A DNA stretch of 29,225 bases, taken from contig URQK01000008.1 of assembly GCA_900549975.1 (NCBI GenBank), positions 1-29,225 of the forward strand, read 5' to 3'. Position numbers and translations under genes: made by a program. Source of the DNA: an uncultured Mollicutes bacterium. Lineage in GTDB: Bacteria; Bacillota_I; Bacilli_A; RFN20; CAG-826. Below, piece by piece: positions 23,315-29,225 of the stretch; the first letter of the stretch is position 1; every line of letters starts with the position of its first letter. A model generated the notes under the pieces. The model saw only the letters and a list, made by a program, of their open reading frames with translations. It did not search any database and was not told the DNA's origin.

Positions 23315-23373
23315 AGTTCGAACTTTACTATTTTTATAAATACGCCTTCCATAAGTTAGTTATAACTAACTAC
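23278..23373 (-). ncRNA. Candidate small RNA gene, about 95 nt
   Basis: A perfect consensus promoter (23380-23408) and a strong intrinsic terminator (23278-23314) frame a transcript of about 95 nt on the minus strand between two convergent protein genes, each with its own terminator. The expected start is near 23373. The 5' end is an 18-nt perfect palindrome (AGTTAGTTATAACTAACT, 23354-23371), extendable to a longer hairpin with TTATGG; the middle (23315-23345) is AU-rich with a second palindrome AAGTTCGAACTT. A 37-codon frame (ATG at 23352 to TAA at 23239: MEGVFIKIVKF, ELPRGVYVNSRG, and so on) exists, but it has no ribosome-binding site and runs through the terminator. I do not recognise the RNA as a known family. 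Confidence 0.6.
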
Positions 23374-23379
23374 GGAATT

Positions 23380-23408
23380 ATTATAAAGAATGTATACTTA
23401 CTTGTCAA
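23380..23408 (-). promoter_or_regulatory. Perfect consensus sigma-A promoter of the candidate small RNA
   Basis: TTGACA (23408-23403), a spacer of exactly 17 nt and TATAAT (23385-23380) on the minus strand. It is the only full consensus match found in the window and begins where the terminator of the upstream gene ends. Confidence 0.85.
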
Positions 23409-23441
23409 TAAAAAAGCATTTGCTTTTTCTACAAATGCCTT
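23408..23441 (-). terminator. Intrinsic terminator of the DUF402 gene
   Basis: The minus-strand stem AGGCATTTG/CAAATGCTT (23440-23432 with 23422-23414, one G-T pair) is followed by a run of T residues. It lies just after the stop codon at 23449. Confidence 0.8.
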
Positions 23442-23448
23442 TTGTTTA

Positions 23449-23979
23449 TTAAACATCCATTTTTTTAAATTCGTCATAATAGTCATAAATTACTTCATCA
23501 TTAAAAGGAAATAAACGTTTTTCCATTAAATAGTAAATCTTTTTGACTTCCGAAATTAATACTTTATCAAGACGATCATCATAATTATATTTTTCTTTAT
23601 GACGGGCGTACTCTTTTTCATCTAACACCTTAATATTTCCATCTGGGTATAGTTTTAAATCTAAGTCATAATCAATGTATTTTATTTTGCCATCATCAAC
23701 AATACTTGGAGAAGCAATGTTGCAGTAATAACATACTCCTTCTTCTTTAATCATCCCGATAGCGTTAAACCAGTCTTTTTTAGATAATATTGTTATGGCT
23801 GGTTCATGTGTATACCAGCGGCGACCATCATCTTCAATTACTCGAGTACGTTTACTAGCAACTATAAGATAATCATCGTTATCTTCTAAAACATAATTTC
23901 TTTCCCAACATCGATGTATGTGACCATTGTGTTTAAAACTATGTATTTGAACCCATTTGCCTTTCAAACACATATCCAT
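23449..23979 (-). CDS. DUF402 nucleoside tri-/diphosphate phosphatase
   Basis: The 176-aa protein belongs to the DUF402 (YgaC/Ntdp) family, whose Staphylococcus aureus member hydrolyses nucleoside tri- and diphosphates. Seen: the family start GKWVQIHSFKHNGHIHRCWE (about 5-24), RRWYTHEPAITIL, WFNAIGMI, YYCNIASPSIVDDGKIKYID (about 86-105), where the metal-binding polar residues lie, and YDLDLKLYPDG. Length and order agree with the family. The ATG at 23979 has AAGGTG six nt before it; open codons upstream overlap that site. It is a single-gene unit with its own terminator. Confidence 0.88.
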   Translation of the reverse strand: MDMCLKGKWVQIHSFKHNGHIHRCWERNYVLEDNDDYLIVASKRTRVIEDDGRRWYTHEPAITILSKKDWFNAIGMIKEEGVCYYCNIASPSIVDDGKIKYIDYDLDLKLYPDGNIKVLDEKEYARHKEKYNYDDRLDKVLISEVKKIYYLMEKRLFPFNDEVIYDYYDEFKKMDV

Positions 23980-24067
23980 AATCATCACCTTCTAACTAAC
24001 TATTAGTTCTTTCATATTATGACACAATTATATAAAATAAAAAAGAATTAAGATTAATAATTGTGTT

Positions 24068-24105
24068 AAAAAAAATCCACCAGCAACTAAGTCACTTGAT
24101 GGATT
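24068..24105 (-). terminator. Intrinsic terminator of the thiT unit
   Basis: The minus-strand stem AATCCATCA/TGGTGGATT (24105-24097 with 24082-24074, one G-T pair) is followed by eight T residues. Confidence 0.85.
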
Positions 24106-24111
24106 CATTAA

Positions 24112-24993
24112 TTAAATATTTTTGATGATTTCTTCAACAACTAATTTTATATCTTTAGCCACTCTTTCAAATCCAACAAAGTCAGTTGGTTCATTTAAAG
24201 GAATAGCCACTAATTTATCAGCGTAAGATAAGGCAATAGTAACAAGATTACCATTGATAGCAATAGTTAAATCATATAAATAATCATCTACTTCAACATT
24301 AGCTAAATTTTCTAAAATCTTTTTATTTAAAATTTTATGGTAATTCTTATTTGACGCATAAACTAGTAATTTGTCATCATCAATTACTTTTTCTAATCCT
24401 TCAACATCAGTAGGTCCATAACAATTTGGAACAACAGTTTTACGATATAAAACAATGCGTTCTTCATAAGTTTTCAAACTATGATATTGAATAAATTTTC
24501 CACAAAATGCTACGATTGGTTTTTTAGCGTCTTTAGGATTAGGAACAGTAAACATTAAATCCGCCATTTGAATAGTTTTATCATACACATCAAATTGCAA
24601 AGTATTTTTTGATTTACATGACTCAACATTAAGCATAAATTTAGCATTTTTAATATCTTCAATTGTAAAAGTATCATCCGCTAAAGAAGTCACATTTTTA
24701 ACATCAACTTCACTTAATTCGATATCCGATAAAACTTGATAGCAATCATGAATATATTGTTGTGTGTGTTTATTTAGCTTGCTTTTAATAATTTTTAAAT
24801 AGACAAACATTAAAATAATAATTACGATAGCAATTACGATAGCTATTGTTGACTTATCTTTTAAAAGTACAAAATCAAGAACAAATCCAATAATTGAAAT
24901 AAAGAAACAAATATAGTTAATTATTTTTAATTTCTTAAAATAATTTAAAAACCCCACTCGCATTGTTTCAATTTTTTGCTTATTTTCTTCCAT
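24112..24993 (-). CDS. DUF3137-like membrane protein
   Basis: From the ATG at 24993 (GAGGTGA before it) the protein has 293 aa. Two membrane segments lie near the N-terminus (about residues 25-45 and 52-72), followed by a soluble C-terminal domain. The stretch KKPIVAFCGKFIQYHS and later DDDKLLVYASNKNYHKILNK, with INGNLVTIALSYADKLVAIPL at the end, follow the pattern of DUF3137 (a beta strand reaching a mature-size segment, then residues like VYSDD-x-EARYLLT, then GN-x-hydrophobic). That match is by eye and only moderate. The function of DUF3137 is unknown. The gene is 50 nt downstream of thiT, without a terminator between, and so probably under the same TPP riboswitch. Confidence 0.6.
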   Translation of the reverse strand: MEENKQKIETMRVGFLNYFKKLKIINYICFFISIIGFVLDFVLLKDKSTIAIVIAIVIIILMFVYLKIIKSKLNKHTQQYIHDCYQVLSDIELSEVDVKNVTSLADDTFTIEDIKNAKFMLNVESCKSKNTLQFDVYDKTIQMADLMFTVPNPKDAKKPIVAFCGKFIQYHSLKTYEERIVLYRKTVVPNCYGPTDVEGLEKVIDDDKLLVYASNKNYHKILNKKILENLANVEVDDYLYDLTIAINGNLVTIALSYADKLVAIPLNEPTDFVGFERVAKDIKLVVEEIIKNI

Positions 24994-25043
24994 GTTTTTC
25001 ACCTCTACGATAATAATATTACCATAAATTAGAAAATTAAGCA

Positions 25044-26114
25044 TTAATTACTTTTTTTAGATTTTAATAGATAAAATATTGTTAATGTTAAATTTAAAAC
25101 CGCCAAAATCCCTAAAACAACTATTACTAAATTCATCGGATAAAAAGCACTAAAAGATAAACCTGTAATGTTGTTAACATTTTCTAATAATGTTGATTTC
25201 ATTAAGAATGAGAACACAAAACTAATAGTTAACATGAATGATGATAAAACTGTTTTAATTTTGAAATAATTATTTGGAATAAACATAATTCCAATAATAA
25301 ATACTAAAGCAAACATAATAAAACGTGCATACATATTTGGTTCTAAGACAAAACTAATATAATTTTCTCCACTTAGATATTCTTTTGTTGCTCCAGAAAC
25401 AATATCAAATCCAGTAATATGGGAAGATAAAACCTTATTCCATTCTGCATCATATTTATAAATAAATTTGCCAGAGAATAAAATGATTACCATTAATGAG
25501 GCAACAGCAATAGAAATAGATAAAAGTGTTTCTTTTTTCAATGATTTAAATTCTTCTTTTGCTTCAAATACAAATGGTGCTTTGAAAACTAAAACAATTA
25601 ATATAATTGCACATAATACTCCGGAAGGAATCAAATAAGAAGCATTATATCCAATTGAGTACCAGAATGGTGCCACTCCTTCTGGAGCATTTTCAGCAAA
25701 GAATATAACTCCTGATGCTGTTGCGCACGCTAAACGCAATAAAGTTCCCAATAATACGGAACAACCAACAAGAATAGATTTCGTCTTTTTAGATTCTGAT
25801 TTTGCAAGTGATTTTGCAAATAATCCTGCAAATCCCACTACAGTATAAGCTCCCCAATAATCAAGGAATACTTGTGCCCAGTGTACAAAATAAGCACCAT
25901 AGAATGTTTGAATAACACCTATTGCTAAACCTGTGCATAATCCGCCTTTTAATCCCCAACGATAAGACATAATAAATATTGCAATCATTGCAATACCGAT
26001 TGATCCACCGCTTGGGAAGAATGGATCAGAATAAAGACCGGCAAAGTAGTCAAGCACAATTCCTAAAGCAGTAAATATTGCTACTTCGCACATAAATTTA
26101 AGGTTTTTTGACAT
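25044..26114 (-). CDS. thiT: Thiamine ECF transporter S component ThiT with C-terminal extension
   Basis: ThiT binds thiamine in the membrane and works with the shared ECF energy module (EcfA, EcfA', EcfT), which is not in this window. Residues 1-190 carry the family pattern: FFPSGGSIGIAMIAIFIMSYRWGLK (in parts SGGSIGIAM, YRWGLKGGL), QVFLDYWGAY, SGVIFFAENAPEG and YSIGYNASY with the thiamine-contact Tyr and Asn. Typical ThiT is about 190-200 aa; this one has 356 aa. The extra part has four more hydrophobic segments (about 196-218, 268-287, 298-318, 330-350) and a loop of about 50 residues. No frameshift or start within it suggests a separate gene. A TPP riboswitch precedes it. The ATG follows AAAGGAAG. 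Confidence 0.88.
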   Translation of the reverse strand: MSKNLKFMCEVAIFTALGIVLDYFAGLYSDPFFPSGGSIGIAMIAIFIMSYRWGLKGGLCTGLAIGVIQTFYGAYFVHWAQVFLDYWGAYTVVGFAGLFAKSLAKSESKKTKSILVGCSVLLGTLLRLACATASGVIFFAENAPEGVAPFWYSIGYNASYLIPSGVLCAIILIVLVFKAPFVFEAKEEFKSLKKETLLSISIAVASLMVIILFSGKFIYKYDAEWNKVLSSHITGFDIVSGATKEYLSGENYISFVLEPNMYARFIMFALVFIIGIMFIPNNYFKIKTVLSSFMLTISFVFSFLMKSTLLENVNNITGLSFSAFYPMNLVIVVLGILAVLNLTLTIFYLLKSKKSN

Positions 26115-26134
26115 AGTTATACTTCCTTTCTAAT

Positions 26135-26165
26135 AAAAAACCTCTCCAGGTAAAAATGAAGAGGT
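26135..26165 (-). terminator. Riboswitch-controlled terminator before thiT
   Basis: The minus-strand stem ACCTCT/AGAGGT (26165-26160 with 26145-26140, 14-nt loop) is followed by six T residues, between the TPP aptamer and the thiT ribosome-binding site. It is the expression platform: ligand binding should favour termination. Confidence 0.85.
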
Positions 26166-26183
26166 AAGAAAATATAAAAATTT

Positions 26184-26265
26184 CTACTTCCGCTAGCATT
26201 ACCTAGATCAAGTTCGGTCGAAGTCATTTAACTTCCTCTCAGCCTAGTTCACTAAGCTCCCGTAG
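26184..26265 (-). promoter_or_regulatory. TPP riboswitch aptamer (THI element)
   Basis: Minus-strand hallmarks in order: closing stem CTAC/GTAG (26265-26262 with 26187-26184), GGGAGC, CTGAGAGGAAG with the conserved CUGAGA, a variable stem (TGACTTCGA region), CCGAACTTGATCTAGGTAAT with the pyrophosphate sensor, and GCTAGCGGAAG. Thiamine pyrophosphate binding should shut down thiT and probably the following gene. Confidence 0.96.
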
Positions 26266-26269
26266 TTAA

Positions 26270-26298
26270 ATATTATCATACTATTAAGTGATATACAA
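26270..26298 (-). promoter_or_regulatory. Promoter of the thiT riboswitch transcript
   Basis: TTGTAT (26298-26293), a 17-nt spacer and TAATAT (26275-26270), with TG before the -10 (TGATAATAT), place the transcript start near 26263, right at the aptamer 5' end. Confidence 0.65.
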
Positions 26299-26490
26299 TA
26301 ATTTCAGTTTCTTATTTAAAATCTAGACAACATAAATTTCTAATTATTTTTATATTTATTTAATCATTAACATTTAATAGTATGAAATAGATTAATTATA
26401 TCTCATAAATTTTTTAATATTAACAATAATGTCATAGATCAACATGTTTTCACATATATTTTCATTGAAAAATAAAAAAGGAGATTTAGT

Positions 26491-26961
26491 ATGGATAGAA
26501 TGACACCACCGCCTAATTATTATGGAGCACCTTTCCCAGGATTTAATCAAGGACCACAAGGTCAAGTTCCACAAGGAGTTCAACCACCGATGCCAAACAA
26601 CGGAAATATGCCTAATAATATGCCAAGCCAAAACGCCAACCAAACACCACCAATTTATAATGGACAAACAAACAATTCAAATGATCAACAAGATACTAAC
26701 AATCAATTATGTGTTTGCTATACCTATGCCGATATAGCTCACGCTAATAGAGGTAAAGTAGTTAAAGTTTATTGCTCATTCCCCGATTCCAGCAAATGGC
26801 ATGATGTTGTTATTGAAGGTATTATTTATTATGCCGCTGATGATCATATTGTTATAGAAAGCATTGAAGAACCAAAGAAATATACCATGATCCTTGGTGT
26901 TTATGTAAACTTTATGGAAACATACGAAAAGCCTATTGTTCCAACAAAAAAGAACATCTAA
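26491..26961 (+). CDS. GerQ-like (spore coat type) protein
   Basis: The 156-aa protein has a Pro/Gln/Asn-rich, probably disordered first half (MDRMTPPPNYYGAPFPGFNQ and further PNN/QN runs to about residue 72), then a compact domain (about 77-150): YADIAHANRGKVVKVYCSFP, SSKWHDVVIEGIIYYAADDH, YTMILGVYVNFMETYEKPI. This domain matches GerQ (YwdL) of Bacillus, whose signature is NRGK-x(3)-VY-x(2)-FPDS-W-x(6)-GIIE-AG-DHIIL-YLDYV-F. GerQ is crosslinked into the spore coat. Whether this organism sporulates is not shown; the low-complexity half differs from GerQ. In B. subtilis, gerQ lies near ung (ywdG), and here ung follows. The start has AAAAGGAG. Confidence 0.75.
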   Translation: MDRMTPPPNYYGAPFPGFNQGPQGQVPQGVQPPMPNNGNMPNNMPSQNANQTPPIYNGQTNNSNDQQDTNNQLCVCYTYADIAHANRGKVVKVYCSFPDSSKWHDVVIEGIIYYAADDHIVIESIEEPKKYTMILGVYVNFMETYEKPIVPTKKNI

Positions 26962-26995
26962 CTAGAAATAGCTATAGTTATTTTAATTTCTAGTT
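26960..26995. repeat. Inverted repeat after the GerQ-like gene
   Basis: AACTAGAAAT and ATTTCTAGTT form a perfect 10-bp stem with a 16-nt loop directly at the stop codon; no T tract follows. It may protect the mRNA 3' end. The rest of 26996-27215 holds the terminator at 27017-27051 and no further gene that I can see. Confidence 0.55.
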
Positions 26996-27016
26996 GCATT
27001 TTCAATGGTGATGAAA

Positions 27017-27051
27017 AGTTCACAGAATTGTTTTATGTGGGCTTTTTTTTT
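27017..27051 (+). terminator. Intrinsic terminator of the GerQ-like gene
   Basis: AGTTCACA pairs with TGTGGGCT (27017-27024 with 27036-27043, two G-U pairs, 11-nt loop) and nine T residues follow on the plus strand. Confidence 0.8.
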
Positions 27052-27215
27052 ATAAAAAAGTGTAATTTTCCAAAGCAAATAATATTAAAAGCAAAAATTG
27101 GAGTTGAAAATCATGATTAATAAAAGATATTACAAAATTTCAGTGATTTAATTTAAATCATTATAGTTTCCTTCATTTTTTAAATCTAATTTTTTTATTA
27201 TTCATTTAAAAAATC

Positions 27216-27878
27216 TTAATTTTGCCAATTAATTGGTGTAAGTTCATGACTAACTAAATAATTATTAGTTTTTAAAAAGTGATTTTGATTAAAAAATCCT
27301 CCTCTATTTGCAGATAGCGGCGAAGGGTGTGTTGATTCTAAAATCAAATGATTAGGATTATGCAAATATTTTTTTAGCCCACGAGCGTAGTTCCCCCAAA
27401 GCAAAAATACAATTGGTTGATTTTGTTCATCAATAGCTTTTAATATATCTTGTACAAATAAACCATAGCCAATATTTTGATGCGATAATGGTATTGATTT
27501 TCGTACAGTAAGTATGGTATTTAATAATAAAACACCTTGTTTTGCTAAATAAGTTAAATCGCCATTAGAATAATTCATCTTATAGCCAAAATTATTTTCT
27601 ATTTCCTTATATATATTAATTAAAGATGGTGGTAAGGCCACTCCTTTAGGAACAGAAAAAGATAGGCCCATAGCTTGATGATCTTCGTGATATGGATCTT
27701 GACCAATTATTACTACTTTTACTTCTTTAAGAGGTGTATACTTAAAAGCATTAAACATCATACTGCGTGGAGGAAAAATAGTATGTGTCGCATATTCTTG
27801 ATTTAAAGTAGCATTAATTTTTTTTGCATAATCTTTTTCTTTAATTTGTTCAAATAATTCTTCCCAAGTATTAATCAT
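27216..27878 (-). CDS. ung: Uracil-DNA glycosylase, family 1
   Basis: Ung removes uracil from DNA to start base-excision repair. The 220-aa protein has the water-activating loop GQDPYHEDHQAMGLSFSV (about 60-77), the uracil-recognition LLLNTILTV with the conserved Asn, VFLLWGNYARG, and the Leu-insertion loop HPSPLSANRG (about 183-192), all of family 1. The ATG at 27878 lies inside the end of the upstream gene (8-nt overlap), with AGTAGTGA before it; an open GTG at 27887 is part of that sequence. Co-transcription with the upstream membrane-protein gene is likely. A convincing terminator was not found; only AT-rich runs follow. Confidence 0.96.
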   Translation of the reverse strand: MINTWEELFEQIKEKDYAKKINATLNQEYATHTIFPPRSMMFNAFKYTPLKEVKVVIIGQDPYHEDHQAMGLSFSVPKGVALPPSLINIYKEIENNFGYKMNYSNGDLTYLAKQGVLLLNTILTVRKSIPLSHQNIGYGLFVQDILKAIDEQNQPIVFLLWGNYARGLKKYLHNPNHLILESTHPSPLSANRGGFFNQNHFLKTNNYLVSHELTPINWQN

Positions 27879-29172
27879 TTTTATCACTACTTTCTAAATC
27901 AATAACTTCGCTATCCTCTACTAAATCTTTTAGGGGAATATGTTTAGGCGCAACTGGTGAAACTTTTACTGGTTTACGCAGTTTATTCGGTGTAAGTGGC
28001 TTAACCACTATTTCTTTCAATTCTTCATTATTTTCTATTTTTTCTTCAATGTTGTTTACATCTTCTTTTACTTCTTCATTTTGTTTTAAGACATCAAACT
28101 TATCATCAAATGCAATTGTTTTTGTATCACTTTCATTAGTAATTTCTTTATTCTTATCATTTTGCTTCATTTCAATATCATCGTGTTCATTTAAAGAAGC
28201 AGTTTTATCTAATGATGATAAAATCACTCTTAAAGGCTTCTTTTCTGTAATTGGCTTTGCAACTTCATGAAGTTGATGTCTTTCTTCTACTCCTAAGTCA
28301 ACAATACCATGAGCTAAATCATCAAAATAATTTTGTTTATTTTTATTATCTTCATTTATTTGCTTTATATCAATTGTGGCAATTGTTTCAACAATTGACT
28401 TACTATGAACAAACTTAGCGTGGCTTAAAATATCACTTGTTTCTACGAATGTTTCTTCTCCTTGTATTGAATTAACACGACGCTCATGATCTCTTAAGGC
28501 GCGCTTTGCTTTAGCTTTAGCAATTGGTTTTTTTAAGATAATAGCAATCATAGAAAAAATCATCCAATATAAGAAGGCTACCGCAACTAAGCCAATAATT
28601 AAGATAGCAAATTTAATAGCATCATCTTTTTCAAATAACGGACGAGCATTATGATTATAAAATAAAATATTTTGTTCAAATATAGCATATAAATTAGGAG
28701 CGTTTTTCTTAAATCCTTCTTGTAAATCATAAGAATTCAATAAGAAAAAATATAAAATCCATAAATTAAGTGGTATCCACATAAACACCAATCTAAAAAT
28801 CGGGACACGTTTTTCAAACAAGATTGGATCAAATTCACTTTTTGGTAAAGTAACTTCTTCTTTTTCAACGCTTTTAACTTTTGTTTTTCTTGTTTTTAAA
28901 ACGATAAAATAAATAATAAAATAAATTGTTAAAATTAAAAAAGTTATAATAAAGAAACTAATAGAATTAGCAATCACATTATTTATTTGCCCATCATCCA
29001 CAAAAGTTGGAAGACGTAATAATTTACTCACTCCACTTAAAACAATAATAGTCAAATCTCTAATCCATAATAAAAACTGTGGAAGTACTTTAACAATACT
29101 TGGAGTCATAAACAAAATAGCAAAAATTAAATCAATTATTATAAGCACTAAAGGAAAAATCCATTTTTTCAT
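27871..29172 (-). CDS. Membrane protein with long cytoplasmic tail, unknown function
   Basis: I do not recognise this 433-aa protein. The N-terminal half has four hydrophobic segments (about residues 5-25, 65-95, 124-148 and 182-213), with a cytoplasmic-type Lys/Arg-rich stretch after the last (KKPIAKAKAKRALRDHERRV, about 214-233). The second half is hydrophilic and charged, probably disordered, rich in Lys, Glu and Asp (for example NEEVKEDVNNIEEKIENNEE, then PLTPNKLRKPVKVSP near the end). Such a layout is seen in membrane scaffold or cell-division-associated proteins, but no assignment is justified. The ATG at 29172 has AAGGAG about ten nt before it; a GTG at 29181 is too close to that site. 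It overlaps ung by 8 nt. Confidence 0.7.
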   Translation of the reverse strand: MKKWIFPLVLIIIDLIFAILFMTPSIVKVLPQFLLWIRDLTIIVLSGVSKLLRLPTFVDDGQINNVIANSISFFIITFLILTIYFIIYFIVLKTRKTKVKSVEKEEVTLPKSEFDPILFEKRVPIFRLVFMWIPLNLWILYFFLLNSYDLQEGFKKNAPNLYAIFEQNILFYNHNARPLFEKDDAIKFAILIIGLVAVAFLYWMIFSMIAIILKKPIAKAKAKRALRDHERRVNSIQGEETFVETSDILSHAKFVHSKSIVETIATIDIKQINEDNKNKQNYFDDLAHGIVDLGVEERHQLHEVAKPITEKKPLRVILSSLDKTASLNEHDDIEMKQNDKNKEITNESDTKTIAFDDKFDVLKQNEEVKEDVNNIEEKIENNEELKEIVVKPLTPNKLRKPVKVSPVAPKHIPLKDLVEDSEVIDLESSDKND

Positions 29173-29225
29173 TTTGCTCACACTCCTTTTTTATATGATA
29201 AACTATTTTTCATAATGATTATAGA

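Noticed and set aside
26392..26667. Minus-strand frame of 91 codons
   Set aside because: It is antisense to the GerQ-like gene, and its Trp-rich composition is that of the reverse complement of the Pro/Gln-rich coding region; no ribosome-binding site.
27113..27151. 12-codon frame (MINKRYYKISVI) after a GGAG sequence
   Set aside because: Too short and without promoter or terminator of its own; it lies downstream of the GerQ-like gene terminator.
1..29225. TGA read as tryptophan (Mollicutes code)
   Set aside because: Trp codons are TGG in all intact genes and no family is interrupted by a lone in-frame TGA in an intact gene; the two in-frame TGAs lie in genes broken in other ways as well.

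Overview
The window is strongly AT-rich, with short intergenic gaps, Shine-Dalgarno-led starts and standard Firmicutes housekeeping synteny: pcrA-ligA-gatCAB, tsaE-tsaB-rimI-tsaD, dapB-cca, and gerQ beside ung. This suggests a low-GC member of the Bacilli, plausibly near the RF39/Erysipelotrichales/Acholeplasmatales side, but no marker in the window fixes the genus. Tryptophan is read as TGG throughout. All 30 genes whose stop is visible end in TAA (24) or TAG (6), and none ends in TGA. The ribosome-binding sequence is very often GGTGA about 5-8 nt before ATG. Its embedded GTG creates false upstream starts, so many starts here are set a few codons inside the longest open frame.

Layout. 1-10482, minus strand: tRNA CCA-adding enzyme (cut by the window edge), dapB, the nucleoid protein HU with its own promoter and two terminators, a stand-alone DnaB/RecA-like ATPase, then gatB, gatA, gatC, ligA and pcrA as one likely operon (read pcrA to gatB), and a small CxxC lipoprotein. 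10580-12510, plus strand: three membrane-protein genes ending at a bidirectional terminator. 12538-14430, minus: an ABC-2 exporter (permease, ATPase) led by an XRE/AbrB-type regulator. 14536-16400 looks accessory: a TIR-like-domain gene broken by one extra A in an A7 tract, the deleted remains of an ATPase resembling the DUF4143 family, and three exact-period 23-bp repeats. 16475-21485, minus: an anchored protein of unknown function with asnS, then the tsaD/rimI/tsaB/tsaE operon for t6A tRNA modification. 21830-23206, plus: a two-zinc-ribbon membrane protein and a short type-2 ferredoxin-NADP reductase. 23278-23408, minus: a candidate small RNA gene with a perfect consensus promoter (TTGACA, 17 bp, TATAAT) and a strong intrinsic terminator. 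23449-26298, minus: a DUF402 phosphatase, a DUF3137-like membrane protein, and a thiamine transporter ThiT with a long C-terminal membrane extension under a TPP riboswitch. 26491-29172: a GerQ-like protein on plus, then ung and a large membrane protein on minus.

How the genes fit together. Most of the window serves translation fidelity (CCA addition, GatCAB transamidation, AsnRS, t6A formation) and DNA maintenance (HU, LigA, PcrA, Ung). Thiamine import is under TPP control. The items most worth a second look are the small-RNA locus at 23278-23408, the frameshifted TIR gene at 14536-15877, the 23-bp repeats at 16326-16394, and the complete absence of TGA stops. No tRNA, rRNA, CRISPR array or intact insertion sequence was seen.
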